A DNA stretch of 64,000 nt from JAENVT01 sp039931555 (GCA_039931555.1 JBDTRP010000001.1:46566-110565), one strand, 5' to 3'; numbered from the stretch's first letter, positions 27,603 through 38,055 are shown. Notes: generated by a model not told the origin, from the sequence alone. Numbers and translations are program-made.

Positions 27603-28334
27603 TCAGCCTTGGATGATCGTGCCGACACGTTCGCCACGCAGAATCGCCTGCAACCTCGCAGGAGACGACATGTCGAACACCACGATCGGGATGGCGTTGT
27701 CGCGGCAGAAGGCGATCGCCGTGGCATCCATGACCTTGAGATCCTTGGTCATCACTTCGATGTAGGTGATCTCGTCGTACTTCGTCGCCGACGAAACCGT
27801 GCGCGGGTCTGCGCTGTAGACGCCGTCGACGCCGGAATGGGTGCCCTTCAACAGGGCATCGGCGTCGATCTCGGCGGCACGAAGGGCAGCAGCGGTATCG
27901 GTGGTGAAGAACGGGTTGCCGGTACCCGCGGCGAAGATCACGACCCGACCCTGCTCGAGGTGTCGCATGGCCTTGCGGCGGATGTACGGCTCGCACAGCC
28001 GCGGCATCTCGATAGCGCTCTGAACACGGGTGTCTTGCCCCGCTCGCTCGAGCGCGTCCTGCAGCGCCAACGCGTTCATGACGGTGCCGAGCATTCCGAT
28101 GTGGTCGGACTGCGTCGCGTCCATGCCCGACATCGCGCCCGTGCGGCCGCGCCAGAAGTTTCCGCCACCGACGACGACGCACACGTCGACGTCCATCTCA
28201 CGCACGGCGATGATCTCGCGGGCCGTCGAGTCGAGCGTTGCCGCATCGAGCCCCTGACCTGAATCACCGGCGAGGGCCTCGCCCGATGGCTTGAAGACGA
28301 TTCGCTTCCATCGGGGCGATGCCGCCGAAGTCAT
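27603..28334 (-). CDS. pyrH: Uridylate kinase
   Basis: 243 residues. UMP-kinase motifs: FKPSGEALAGDSGQGLD, VVVGGGNFWRG, GNPFFTTDTAAALRAAEI and THSGVDGVYSADP. Phosphorylates UMP to UDP; hexameric and GTP/UTP-regulated in other bacteria. Eight bp separate it from tsf. Confidence 0.97.
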   Translation of the reverse strand: MTSAASPRWKRIVFKPSGEALAGDSGQGLDAATLDSTAREIIAVREMDVDVCVVVGGGNFWRGRTGAMSGMDATQSDHIGMLGTVMNALALQDALERAGQDTRVQSAIEMPRLCEPYIRRKAMRHLEQGRVVIFAAGTGNPFFTTDTAAALRAAEIDADALLKGTHSGVDGVYSADPRTVSSATKYDEITYIEVMTKDLKVMDATAIAFCRDNAIPIVVFDMSSPARLQAILRGERVGTIIQG

Positions 28335-28341
28335 CGGCCGG

Positions 28342-29130
28342 TCAGCCGATCTCGACCTGGGCGAAGCGCACGATCGACGCCGAGCCGATCAGCTTGGTGA
28401 TCGACTGTTTGTCATCTTTGGCATAGGGCTGGTCGAGCAGCGCAACATCCTTGTAGAAGCCGTTGAGGCGGCCCTCGATGATCTTCGTCAGCGCGGCCTC
28501 TGGCTTGCCTTCGTTGCGGCTGATGGTCTCCAGCGTCTGACGCTCGTGGGTGACGACATCTTCGGGAACATCGTTGCGGCTGAGGTACTTGGGGCGAGCG
28601 AAGCCGATGTGCACGGCTACGTCGTGGGCCAGTTCCTGTGTTGCATTGGCCATCTCGACGAGCACCGCATTGACCCCGCGGCCACCCTGCATGTGCAGGT
28701 AGCTGTCGAGCACGTTGCCGGGAGCAGCTTCGAATCGGACGACATCGCCCAACTCGATCTTCTCCTTCAAGGTGATCTTCAGATCGTCGAGCTCGGCCGA
28801 ACGCTTGGCGACAGCGGCCTCGCCCTCGGCGATGACCAGCTTCGCCAACGTGTCGGCCTCGCCCTTGAACAGGTCGCTGGCAGCGACGAAGTCAGTCTCA
28901 CTCTTCAGCTTGACGATCGCGCCGACGTTGCCTTCGATCACGAGCGCAACCAGGCCCTGGTTGTTCTCGCGGTCGTCCCGCTTGGCGCTGGCGGCCAGCC
29001 CCTTCTCACGCAGCCATTGCTTGGATGCGTCCATGTCGCCGTCGTTGGCCTCGAGGGCCCGCTTGGCGTCCATCATGCCGGCGCCAGTGGCCTGGCGCAG
29101 CGCCTGTACGTCTTTTGCGGTGAATGCCAC
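28342..29130 (-). CDS. tsf: Elongation factor Ts
   Basis: 262 residues from a GTG at 29130. The N-terminal UBA-like domain (VQALRQATGAGMMDAKRALEANDGDMDA) and the EF-Tu-binding SETDFVAAS segment are clear. Exchanges nucleotide on EF-Tu. Only 5 bp separate it from the rpsB stop. Confidence 0.97.
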   Translation of the reverse strand: MAFTAKDVQALRQATGAGMMDAKRALEANDGDMDASKQWLREKGLAASAKRDDRENNQGLVALVIEGNVGAIVKLKSETDFVAASDLFKGEADTLAKLVIAEGEAAVAKRSAELDDLKITLKEKIELGDVVRFEAAPGNVLDSYLHMQGGRGVNAVLVEMANATQELAHDVAVHIGFARPKYLSRNDVPEDVVTHERQTLETISRNEGKPEAALTKIIEGRLNGFYKDVALLDQPYAKDDKQSITKLIGSASIVRFAQVEIG

Positions 29131-29135
29131 AGGTA

Positions 29136-30113
<978 letters not shown>

Positions 30114-30228
30114 GATGGGGACTCCTTCTCTGCGGTTGACGGGTCACACACACCAGGCGCCGAGGCGACCGCAGATGGCGTGGGACGTTCGATATCGGAT
30201 CGTCGGGAGTGGCGACCGGTCGCCCATG

Positions 30229-30738
30229 TTATCGGCGCGGCGCACGCTCGCCCACCCCCACCTGCGGCGCCGCGCACCGCATCGTCGGCGATGGCGGTGG
30301 CCGCGGACCGGATCCATCGACCGGCAGCAGTCGACGCCGGTATCGCGGCGAAGCGAGGAACGGCGCCGGATCGATGTACCGATCGCCCTCGCGAAGGCCG
30401 AAGTAGAAGCCGTCGGTGGTCGTGCCGATCACGTCGCCCGCTCGCAGCACAGCGTCGGTGGTGACCTGCGCGGCGGCCAGGCGACCGTACGTGGCCGTTC
30501 GGCGGTCGCGCTGTTCGACCACCACGTAGCGCACGCCGGCGACGGCTCCGCTGAACCTCACCACGCCATCGGCCGCGGCCACCACCGGGGTGCCGGCCGG
30601 GGGTTGGTACTCCAATCCCCGGTTCCCCGGGCAGAACGTGCACGCCGGGGCCCGAAATGGATCGACGATCGCCGTCGCGACCGGCGGCCGGTAGCACGTT
30701 GGCGCCAACAGGGCGAAGGCGATGGCCACGCCGATCAT
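30229..30738 (-). CDS. Secreted M23/LytM-fold protein lacking zinc ligands
   Basis: 169 residues with a hydrophobic N-terminus (MIGVAIAFALLAPTC, possibly a lipobox). The beta-sheet LytM core is recognisable: GLEYQPPAGTPVVAAADGVVRFSG, RYVVVEQRDRRTATYGRL, VLRAGDVIGTTTDGFYFGLREGDRYIDPAPFL. Every zinc ligand is changed: the first His before GLEY is Asn or Arg, its Asp partner is Glu, the HxH position reads YGR, and the last His of HFE/HFS is Tyr. It is therefore probably a non-catalytic LytM factor that binds or activates cell-wall enzymes. It lies between whiG and rpsB. Confidence 0.75.
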   Translation of the reverse strand: MIGVAIAFALLAPTCYRPPVATAIVDPFRAPACTFCPGNRGLEYQPPAGTPVVAAADGVVRFSGAVAGVRYVVVEQRDRRTATYGRLAAAQVTTDAVLRAGDVIGTTTDGFYFGLREGDRYIDPAPFLASPRYRRRLLPVDGSGPRPPPSPTMRCAAPQVGVGERAPRR

Positions 30739-30754
30739 GGCCCGACCCCAGCGG

Positions 30755-31507
30755 CTAGGTGACCCCCGACGCCGACAACCTGGCGCGCAGGTGCAGTACT
30801 GCCTTGGTGTGGATCTGCGACACGCGACTCTCGGTCACACCCAGCACGCCACCGATCTCGGCGAGCGTCAGACCTTCGTCGTAGTACAGCGACAGCACCA
30901 ACTTCTCGCGATCCGGCAGTCGCTTCACCTCGCCGCGAACCAGCCGGCGCACCTCGCCGTCTTCGACGATCGACGCCGGCGTGTCGGGCACGTCGCCGCT
31001 GAGCGTGCGCGGCTCCGAGCCGGCGACCAGTGCACGGTCGAGCGGGCCGACGGTGGTCGAGGCGATCGAGTTCAACCACTTCTGGAACTCGGGGGCGGTG
31101 AGCTTGAGGTGCGTCGACAACTCGGTGTCGGTCGGTGCCCGACCATGCCGGCTCTCGAGTTCGGTGAACGCGGTCTCGACCTCGCGGGCCCGGCTGCGTA
31201 CCGACCGGGGAACCCAGTCGAGCGAACGCAGGCCGTCGAACACCGCACCGCGGATGCGCGGTACGGCGAACGTCTCGAATTTCACACCCCGAGACGAGTC
31301 GAACCGCTCGACAGCGTCGATCAGGCCGAAGACGCCGGCACTGACCAGATCGCCGGGGTCGACGCTGTTGGGAAGGCCGGCACCGACACGGCCGGCGACG
31401 AACTTGACCAGTGGTGAGTAGTGGACGATGAGCCTGTCGCGAGCCTGTGGGTCGCGGGCTTCCAGCCAGCGCTTCCACCAATGCTCGATGTCGTTGTCGC
31501 GTTTCAT
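30755..31507 (-). CDS. whiG: RNA polymerase sigma factor, WhiG/FliA family
   Basis: 250 residues with regions 2, 3 and 4 and no region 1: YSPLVKFVAGRVGAGLPNSVDPGDLVSAGVFGLIDAVERFD (region 2), RGAVFDGLRSLDWVPRSVR (2.4/3.0), and LPDREKLVLSLYYDEGLTLAEIGGVLGVTESRVSQIHTKAV (region 4 HTH). The family directs motility genes or, in Streptomyces, sporulation. Which applies here cannot be told. The ATG overlaps the xerC stop by 4 bp. Confidence 0.92.
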   Translation of the reverse strand: MKRDNDIEHWWKRWLEARDPQARDRLIVHYSPLVKFVAGRVGAGLPNSVDPGDLVSAGVFGLIDAVERFDSSRGVKFETFAVPRIRGAVFDGLRSLDWVPRSVRSRAREVETAFTELESRHGRAPTDTELSTHLKLTAPEFQKWLNSIASTTVGPLDRALVAGSEPRTLSGDVPDTPASIVEDGEVRRLVRGEVKRLPDREKLVLSLYYDEGLTLAEIGGVLGVTESRVSQIHTKAVLHLRARLSASGVT

Positions 31508-32424
31508 GCTCGGGGGTGGGCTTCCGTGTAGACGGCTCGGAGACGTTGCTTGCTGACGTGTGTGTAGCGCTGCGTCGTGGCCACGTCGGAATGGCCAAGC
31601 AGATCTTGTACCACGCGGAGGTCTGCTCCACCATCGAGCAGATGGGTCGCGAAGCTGTGACGCAGGGCGTGTGGGTGGGTGGGGCGTTGACTTCGGCGGT
31701 CGATGATGCGGCGCACATCGCGTGGCGACAGGCGTAGACCACGCTCATTACCGAACAACGCGGCGCCGGTCTTGGCGTCGACCACGTCGCCGCGAAGCGG
31801 CAGCCAGGCGCGCAAGGCATCGACCGCCGGAGCGCTGAGTGGAACCCGGCGTTCCTTGCCGCCCTTGCCCCATACGGTGATCGCTGCATTCGCCAGATCG
31901 AGCGCATCGACATCGAGCCCGCAGAGCTCGCCCACGCGAACACCGCTGCCGTACAGCACCTCCAGCACGGCATCGTCACGGCGTCGGCGCCATTCGGGCT
32001 CGGATTGTGGGATCGCCTCGTCGGGCCGATCGAGCAGTGCAGCAACCTCGCCATGCTCGAGCACCCGCGGCAGCCGGGCCGGGCCGGCCGGGGCCCGCAG
32101 CGCCACAGTGGGATCCGTCTCGATGTAGCCGCGGTGCCGAAGGAACGAGTAGTAGCGGCGGATCGCCGCCACCTTGCGGGCGATGCTGCGTTTGGCGAAC
32201 TGCCGTGTCGTGAGCGACGCGACATATCGGCGCAACAGCAGGCGATCGACCTCGACTGGGGCGGTGATGCCGGATCGCTCGACCCATTCGGCGAACAGCG
32301 ACAGGTCACTGCGATACGCCCCCACCGTGTTCGCCGCCGACCCGGTGAGCGAGTCGGCGAACTCGTCGAGTCGCCAGTCGCCGACGAGGTCGGGACGCCG
32401 AGTCCCCGTGAGCGAAGCAGCCAT
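31504..32424 (-). CDS. xerC: Tyrosine recombinase XerC
   Basis: 306 residues. N-terminal SAM-like core-binding domain (FADSLTGSAANTVGAYRSDLSLFAEW) and C-terminal catalytic domain with Arg in YGSGVRVGELCGLD, HALRHSFATHLLDGGADLRVVQDLLGHSDVATTQRYTHV holding the H-R-H and Tyr nucleophile. Resolves chromosome dimers at dif. Its position in the comM-dprA-xerC-whiG cluster supports housekeeping function rather than a phage integrase. Confidence 0.95.
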   Translation of the reverse strand: MAASLTGTRRPDLVGDWRLDEFADSLTGSAANTVGAYRSDLSLFAEWVERSGITAPVEVDRLLLRRYVASLTTRQFAKRSIARKVAAIRRYYSFLRHRGYIETDPTVALRAPAGPARLPRVLEHGEVAALLDRPDEAIPQSEPEWRRRRDDAVLEVLYGSGVRVGELCGLDVDALDLANAAITVWGKGGKERRVPLSAPAVDALRAWLPLRGDVVDAKTGAALFGNERGLRLSPRDVRRIIDRRSQRPTHPHALRHSFATHLLDGGADLRVVQDLLGHSDVATTQRYTHVSKQRLRAVYTEAHPRA

Positions 32425-32449
32425 CGGCGCACAGGGTATTCGGTCGGTG

Positions 32450-33577
32450 TCATCGCAGTGGTGACCCCACAGCCTCGAACCAGCCGTCTGCCTGCTGGAT
32501 CCACCCGGAATGCTCCAGTCGGGCCACCGACATGGCCGCGTCTACCAGGCTCAACGAGCACGCCAACGCCAGCCCATCGATGGTGCGCGGCTCGCCGGCG
32601 CACGTCTCGTACACATCGAGGTCCGCACCGTGGGGTCGCGGCCGTTGGTCGGTGAGGCCGGCCGAGCTGCGGCGGTGGTCCATCTCCAAGGCCACGAGCA
32701 CGTCGGTGACGTCGACCACCACTCCGGCGCCATCGCGAATCAGCTGATTGGTGCCGGTCGCGGCGCGGTTGTGCACACCGCCGGGCACAGCCATCAGCGG
32801 CACGTTCCGCTCGATCGCTTGGTTGACCGTGATCAACGAGCCACCTTGCTCGCGCGATTCGACGACGACCACCACTTCGGAGAGCGCGGCGATGATGCGG
32901 TTACGCAGTGGAAACCGATACGCCTCGGGAGGGGTACCCGGCGCGGCCTCCGACAACAACAGGCCGCGCTCGGCGACCGACGCCCATAGGGCACGGTGCT
33001 CGCGCGGGTACGCGACGTCGTGACCCGATGCGACCACAGCGATCGGTCGACCCTCACCCGTCGAGCGCAACACGCCGACGTGCGCGCTGCCATCGATCCC
33101 CCGCGCCAGACCGGAGACCACATGCACACCGGCATCGGCCAGTTGCCGGCCGAGTGTCGACGCCGTATCGCGGCCGGCCGCAGTGGCGTTTCGGGTACCG
33201 ATGATCGCCGCGCGGCGCCCGTCGAGCAGACCGAGGTCGCCCTGGGCGAACACCACGGGCGGAGGCAGCAGATCGTCGACCAAATGTGTCGGGTAGTCGG
33301 GCGCACCATGGAGCAGCACCCGCACACCGAGCAGCGCACACCGCTCCCACATCTCGCCGAGCAGCGTCGAACGACCGGCTCGTTGCCACGCCGCTCGCAC
33401 ATCGCAATCTGCCAGGACGCGCTCGATCAAACCCGTCGATCGCTGCTCGCCGATCGCGACCGAGTACGCCTCACTTGGCGGATGGTGACGCAGCAGTGCA
33501 CCGAGACGATGAATCGACATGTGCGGGAACGACGCCAGCGCCGCTGCGTAGGCCTGTGGTGGCAGCTCGGCGGTCAT
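32450..33577 (-). CDS. dprA: DNA-processing protein DprA
   Basis: 375 residues from the ATG at 33577. The Rossmann domain carries AIIGTRNATAAGRDTA, VVSGLARGIDGSAHVGVL, GEGRPIAVVASGHDVAYPREHRALW and FPLRNRIIAALSEVVVVVESREQGGSLIT, all DprA hallmarks. A C-terminal winged-helix-like segment follows. It loads RecA on incoming single-stranded DNA. The start overlaps the comM stop in an ATGA. Confidence 0.95.
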   Translation of the reverse strand: MTAELPPQAYAAALASFPHMSIHRLGALLRHHPPSEAYSVAIGEQRSTGLIERVLADCDVRAAWQRAGRSTLLGEMWERCALLGVRVLLHGAPDYPTHLVDDLLPPPVVFAQGDLGLLDGRRAAIIGTRNATAAGRDTASTLGRQLADAGVHVVSGLARGIDGSAHVGVLRSTGEGRPIAVVASGHDVAYPREHRALWASVAERGLLLSEAAPGTPPEAYRFPLRNRIIAALSEVVVVVESREQGGSLITVNQAIERNVPLMAVPGGVHNRAATGTNQLIRDGAGVVVDVTDVLVALEMDHRRSSAGLTDQRPRPHGADLDVYETCAGEPRTIDGLALACSLSLVDAAMSVARLEHSGWIQQADGWFEAVGSPLR

Positions 33578-35091
33578 GCGACCTGCTCGCGCATCGAGAC
33601 CCGCAACCGGACTCGCAACTGCAACGCAAGGGCCACGTGGTCCGCTGCGACGGGCGCCGACAGTTGGCCGTCGAGATCGGCCAGGGTTCTGGCGACGCGC
33701 CGAATGCGGTGATAGCCGCGACCCGTGAGGCGCTCGCGTTCCAACTCGTTGCGCAACATGAGCCGAGCCTCGGGAGCAAGCGGTGCGAGCAGGTCGAGGT
33801 GCGATGCCGGAATCTCGCTGTTCAGCATCCCACGCCGATCGATGGCAGCGTTGCGTGCCGTCGCGACTCGCTCGGCCGCGACCGCGGTGCATTCGCCACC
33901 GCCACTGTGCAACAGGTCGTCGACACCCGGCCGGGCTACCCCGACCCGGAGGTCGAACCGGTCGAGCAACGGACCGCTGAGGCGGCGCAGGTAGCGAAGG
34001 CGAGCACCGTCGTCGCACTCGCACGCACCCGGCGGCCCACCACCGCACGGGCACGGGTTCGTTGCCGCGACGAGCAGGAACCTGGCGGGCAACGTCGCGC
34101 TGGCACGAGCTCGGGCCACGCGGATGACCCCCTCTTCCAGCGGCTGGCGCAGCCCATCGAGCACCGTCGGCGAGAACTCGCCCAACTCATCCAGGAACAG
34201 AACGCCGGCATGCGCCAAGCTGATCTCGCCTGGGCGAAGATTCGAGGTGCCGCCACCGACCAGTGACACCATCGAACTGCTGTGGTGCGGGGCGCGAAAC
34301 GGGGGCCGACGGATCATGCCGACCGAGGGGAGCCGCACCCCGGCCGCTGAATGCACCATCGTGGCCTCGAGAGACAGCGCTGGAGTGAGCGGCGGCAGCA
34401 GACCCGTGAGGCGTTGCGCCAACATCGTCTTGCCCGCGCCCGGTGGGCCGACCAACAACAGGTGGTGCCCTCCGGCAGCGGCGACCTCGAGGGCTCGACG
34501 AGCCGACGGCTGGCCGCGCACGTCGGCGAGGTCGGGCGACGGAGGCTCGTCGTCGACGAAGTCGTCGTCGGGCTCATCGGGCCAGGGCGCCTCGCCGTTG
34601 AGGGCATCGACGATCTCGCGCAGGTGCGCGGCGACGCGCACGCGGCCCGAGGCGATGGCCTTCGCCTCCCGGAAGGACGGGCGCGCCACGACGGGGATGA
34701 GGTCGGCGAGCGCGCCGACCATGGGGGCCACACCGGCAACCGCTCGCAGCGAGCCGTCGAGGCCCAACTCGCCGACGAAGCCCATCCCGACGAACGACTC
34801 GGACGGGATCTCGCCATGCGCGGCCAACAATCCGATGGCGATCGCCAGGTCGAGCCCTGACCCGCCCTTGCGCTGGTTCGACGGCGCCAGGTTCACCGTC
34901 ATGCGACACGACGGCCAGGGCAGCCCGCTGGACATGACCGCGGCCCGCACCCGATCACGCGACTCTCGACATGCTTCGTCGGGGAGGCCGACGATCTGAA
35001 AGCCAGGCAGCCCGGTCGACACGTGCACCTCGACGGTGACCGGGCGGCCTTCGACACCGAGGAGTGTTGCAGAACGGACGGCGGCGAGCAT
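33574..35091 (-). CDS. comM: YifB/ComM-family AAA+ ATPase (Mg-chelatase-like)
   Basis: 505 residues from the ATG at 35091 (MLAAVRSATLLGVEG, the usual YifB N-terminus). An N-terminal Lon-protease-like fold (STGLPGFQIVGLPDEA-RESRDRVRAA) precedes the ATPase (Walker A GPPGAGKTMLAQRL, Walker B GVLFLDELGEF) and a C-terminal Mg-chelatase domain (TGRGYHRIRRVARTLADLDG). A Cys cluster CPCGGGPPGACEC is present. In naturally competent bacteria ComM is a branch-migration helicase that integrates foreign DNA. Confidence 0.95.
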   Translation of the reverse strand: MLAAVRSATLLGVEGRPVTVEVHVSTGLPGFQIVGLPDEACRESRDRVRAAVMSSGLPWPSCRMTVNLAPSNQRKGGSGLDLAIAIGLLAAHGEIPSESFVGMGFVGELGLDGSLRAVAGVAPMVGALADLIPVVARPSFREAKAIASGRVRVAAHLREIVDALNGEAPWPDEPDDDFVDDEPPSPDLADVRGQPSARRALEVAAAGGHHLLLVGPPGAGKTMLAQRLTGLLPPLTPALSLEATMVHSAAGVRLPSVGMIRRPPFRAPHHSSSMVSLVGGGTSNLRPGEISLAHAGVLFLDELGEFSPTVLDGLRQPLEEGVIRVARARASATLPARFLLVAATNPCPCGGGPPGACECDDGARLRYLRRLSGPLLDRFDLRVGVARPGVDDLLHSGGGECTAVAAERVATARNAAIDRRGMLNSEIPASHLDLLAPLAPEARLMLRNELERERLTGRGYHRIRRVARTLADLDGQLSAPVAADHVALALQLRVRLRVSMREQVA

Positions 35092-35249
35092 GCGCGGACC
35101 TCCAGCTTCGACGTCGACTGATCGACGCATGGACACGGCTGGAAGGGCACGGGACCGGGACCCTCGACGGTGAGCGCACTGTATCCGTCGGCCCTGCGGA
35201 CGCAACCCGATGACACTCATTTCTCGCGTCGGCCTGGGAGACTGGCCGG

Positions 35250-35681
35250 GTGCGGAACGTCGTGATGCTTGCTGCTGCTGTGACCTGCTGTGCCATCACG
35301 GCATGCGCCAGCGATGCTCCACCGGCGACCGATGGGCAATATTGCGCGACGGTCAGCTCCAGCCTCGATCAACTGGCTGCGCCCGCAATTGCCGACCCGG
35401 TCGGGGTCGAGGCAACCTCCGAGCTCTACCGATCGATCACGTCGATCGCACCACTGGCTGTACAGAAGGAGTGGGAGACCATGACCTCGAACGTCGAGGC
35501 TGCTGCCAACGTCGACCCGAACGACCCGACGTCGGCACAGAAGGTCGCCGACATGGCACGATCATCCCAGCACGCCGCATCGGCGATCATCGACTACACG
35601 TCGAAGGTGTGCGGCGTGACGCTGGCGGCGACGACCTCCACCGTGCCGCCGGTCGTGGCGACGGGTGGAGGAACGCCGTAG
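35250..35681 (+). CDS. Small secreted lipoprotein of unknown function
   Basis: 143 residues from a GTG. A signal peptide (VVMLAAAVTCCAITAC) ends with a lipobox Cys, then a helical Ala/Ser-rich domain with two Cys (QYCATVSS and SKVCGV) that could pair, and a Thr/Pro/Val-rich tail (TTSTVPPVVATGGG). No family recognised. Lies alone on the plus strand between comM and clpP. Confidence 0.65.
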   Translation: MRNVVMLAAAVTCCAITACASDAPPATDGQYCATVSSSLDQLAAPAIADPVGVEATSELYRSITSIAPLAVQKEWETMTSNVEAAANVDPNDPTSAQKVADMARSSQHAASAIIDYTSKVCGVTLAATTSTVPPVVATGGGTP

Positions 35682-35706
35682 CTCGCTGACGAGCCGGTAG
35701 GCAGCG

Positions 35707-36303
35707 TCAGTTGGGCAGTTCACCGCGCTTGGTCTTGACCGAGTCGACGAGGCCGTAAGCCTTGGCCTGGTCGGCGGTGAACCAGCGATCGCGCTCGCTG
35801 TCTTTCTGGATCTGCTCGAGCGTCTGCCCCGAGTGATGGGCGGTGAGCTCGGCCATGCGCTGCTTGGTGTAGTGCAGCTGTTCGGCCTGGATCGCGATGT
35901 CGGTGGCCTGGCCACGCAGGCCGGCAAGCGGCTGGTGCATCATGATGCGCGCATTGGGCAGTGTGTAGCGCTTGCCCGCTGCGCCGGCGGTGAGGAGGAA
36001 CTGGCCCATCGATGCCGCCATCCCCATGCACACCGTCGCGACATCGCAGGAGATGAACTGCATGGTGTCGTAGATCGCCATGCCAGCCGTGACCGACCCA
36101 CCCGGGCTGTTGATGTACAGCCAGATGTCGGATGCAGCATCCTCGCCCTCGAGATACAACAACTGGGCGCAGATCTGGTTGGCCATGTCGTCGTTGACGT
36201 CGGTGCCGAGCATGATCACCCGGTTCTTCAGCAGCCTGTTGAACACATCGCTGCGCGGGTCGAAACCGGCGTCGAGCGCCATGGGACGAGTGTGGTCGGA
36301 CAT
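35707..36303 (-). CDS. clpP: ATP-dependent Clp protease proteolytic subunit
   Basis: 198 residues from the ATG at 36303. The catalytic Ser is in MGMAASMGQFLL, His in ARIMMHQPL and Asp in QKDSERDRWF. The N-terminal axial loop segment RPMALDAGFDPRSDVFNRLLKNRVIMLG is slightly different from the common type. No second clpP or clpX is adjacent in this window; upstream on the same strand are a DUF1992 gene and two PLP enzymes. The 93-nt longer reading frame is rejected as Arg-rich. Confidence 0.94.
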   Translation of the reverse strand: MSDHTRPMALDAGFDPRSDVFNRLLKNRVIMLGTDVNDDMANQICAQLLYLEGEDAASDIWLYINSPGGSVTAGMAIYDTMQFISCDVATVCMGMAASMGQFLLTAGAAGKRYTLPNARIMMHQPLAGLRGQATDIAIQAEQLHYTKQRMAELTAHHSGQTLEQIQKDSERDRWFTADQAKAYGLVDSVKTKRGELPN

Positions 36304-36313
36304 GGCGCCAACG

Positions 36314-36745
36314 CTACCGGTGCGGTTGCGTTCGCCACCTCTCGACGACTGCCTCGTCGTCGAGCGGCACGACCGACGACGAAGGGCCATCGGCACCGCG
36401 CCGGTTCACGTCGCGGATGCGCTGGTTGATATCGCCGATGATGCGACGCACCACGTCCTCCCGCGATGCGTCGGCGATCGCCTCGCGCGCCTCCTCCAAC
36501 TCCTTGCGGACCGCCAACGTCGGCGGTAGGTAGCTCAATCGCTCGCGTCGAAGCTTGGATTTCAGCCACCAGTTCTCGTCGTGGTGCATCTCGGCCCCGT
36601 TCGGCGTGATTCCCTCCAGCGGTTGGCCCTTTCCCGGCAGGTTCTCGAAGTCGCCACGTTCCATGCCCACGCGGATCTGCTGTTCGACCCAGGACTCCCA
36701 GGTCGGTCTCTTCGGTTTTCGACGGCCGTCGCCCAGACTTGCCAT
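36314..36745 (-). CDS. DUF1992 (DnaJ-homologue subfamily C member 28-like) protein
   Basis: 143 residues. The DUF1992 signature is clear: WVEQQIRVGMERGDFENLPGKGQPLE, then DENWWLKSKLRRERLSYLPPTLAVRKELEEA. The function is unknown in bacteria; the region is shared with DNAJC28-type proteins but no J domain is present. The start ATG at 36745 overlaps the upstream TGA (TGATG), suggesting translational coupling; a GTG at 36748 is possible. Ends 10 bp before clpP. Confidence 0.85.
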   Translation of the reverse strand: MASLGDGRRKPKRPTWESWVEQQIRVGMERGDFENLPGKGQPLEGITPNGAEMHHDENWWLKSKLRRERLSYLPPTLAVRKELEEAREAIADASREDVVRRIIGDINQRIRDVNRRGADGPSSSVVPLDDEAVVERWRTQPHR

Positions 36746-38055
36746 CACGCCGACCTGCTGACGCCGCTGAAGATCACCGCGACGCGTTCGCCGGCCGCGA
36801 CATCACCGCGCTGCGAGAGCAGGCCGGCCAGGCCGGCTGTGCCCGTGCGCGACACGTTGATGTCCGTCGTGCGCCTGGCGAGGTCGTTGGCCTGCAACAC
36901 CAGGTCTTCGCTGACGACGATCGGCCAACCGTTGCCCTCGCCCATGGCGCGCATGAGGGGGATCCAGTCATAGGTCTCGTCGTCGAGGATGCCGTCGGCG
37001 GCCGATCGCCCGACGTGCTCCCACGGCCACATGCACTCGTCCCAATGCGCAGCAGCCAGCGACGGGCCGCCGATGGCGCGTGAGGCGACCCACGCCCGCT
37101 CGAGCGGTGCACAACTGTCGGTCTGGACGGCATGCAACCGCGGCATCACCCCGCTCATCTTGAAACCGGCGATCGTCGACGCGGCGAACGTACCGGCGCC
37201 GATCTGCACGTACAGGCGATCGAGCGGTGGGCCGACCACGAGCTCGTCGAACTGCCGCGCCATCTCCCACCCGATCGTGCGCCCGCCGTCGAGGCACCAC
37301 GCGTTCTCCGGGCCCTGCACCGTGAACGGGACAGCGCCCGCGGCGACTGCCTCACGGAACCGGTGGATGCACGGATCACCAGGGGGGTCGCCCGGTCGTC
37401 GTGCGCATTCGACGATGTCGGCGCGCAGTTCGACCAGGCCAACGAGCACGACCGGGTCGGCGTCGACCGGCACGAAGACACGGATCGGCCACGCAACCGC
37501 TGCTGCCAGCGTGGCCGCGGCATACGCCGCGTTGCCGCACGAGGCGATCGCCAGCGGCGGGCGGTCGGATCGGTCGCGCCACGACGCGAGGCCCATCGCC
37601 TCTGCTGTCAGGAGGTGGAGCAGGATCGTCAGCAGGTGTCGTGCCTTGTGGCTGCCGGCAACCTGGCCGGTCTCGTCCTTGACCCACACGCCACCATCGA
37701 CGCCGAATCCCAACTCGGCGCTCAACGCGTCGGCACGCTTGAACGGCGTGACATGAAAACCGACCCCGGCAACCGCGGCGATGTCGGCATCGACCTGGCG
37801 GACCATTGCCGTGCGAGCCGCTTCAGTCATCCCGTGCGCCGCAGCGAAGCTGTCCCACGCAAGGTACGGGCGGAACGCGACGAACGGGTTCGGGTCGTCG
37901 CTGCCCCGCAACGGTGCGATTCCTTGCACCAGTTGCAGCGTGTGGTGGCGGTCGAGCACTGTCGCGTTGGGGCACACCCAACTCATCGGCGTGGCGATGT
38001 CGACATGGGCGCCGCACACCGCACAGACCCAACCAGCCGCGAGCGGCAACGGCAT
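36745..38055 (-). CDS. Fold-type-II PLP enzyme (threonine synthase/dehydratase-like)
   Basis: 436 residues from the ATG at 38055. An N-terminal Cys cluster (WVCAVCGAH...SWVCPNA) resembles the zinc ribbon of threonine synthase-like proteins but has only three Cys. The PLP lysine is in GQVAGSHKARHLLT and the SCGNAAYAAATLAA loop binds phosphate/substrate. Late motifs (VQIGAGTFAAS) also fit fold type II. Exact reaction unknown: threonine synthase, dehydratase or diaminopropionate lyase-like. It is 5 bp from a second PLP enzyme of the same fold. Confidence 0.75.
   Translation of the reverse strand: MPLPLAAGWVCAVCGAHVDIATPMSWVCPNATVLDRHHTLQLVQGIAPLRGSDDPNPFVAFRPYLAWDSFAAAHGMTEAARTAMVRQVDADIAAVAGVGFHVTPFKRADALSAELGFGVDGGVWVKDETGQVAGSHKARHLLTILLHLLTAEAMGLASWRDRSDRPPLAIASCGNAAYAAATLAAAVAWPIRVFVPVDADPVVLVGLVELRADIVECARRPGDPPGDPCIHRFREAVAAGAVPFTVQGPENAWCLDGGRTIGWEMARQFDELVVGPPLDRLYVQIGAGTFAASTIAGFKMSGVMPRLHAVQTDSCAPLERAWVASRAIGGPSLAAAHWDECMWPWEHVGRSAADGILDDETYDWIPLMRAMGEGNGWPIVVSEDLVLQANDLARRTTDINVSRTGTAGLAGLLSQRGDVAAGERVAVIFSGVSRSA

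Noticed and set aside
31504..32424. Tyrosine recombinase as a sign of a mobile element
   Set aside because: Its place in comM-dprA-xerC-whiG and its full XerC motif set show a housekeeping XerC; no att repeats or phage genes flank it.
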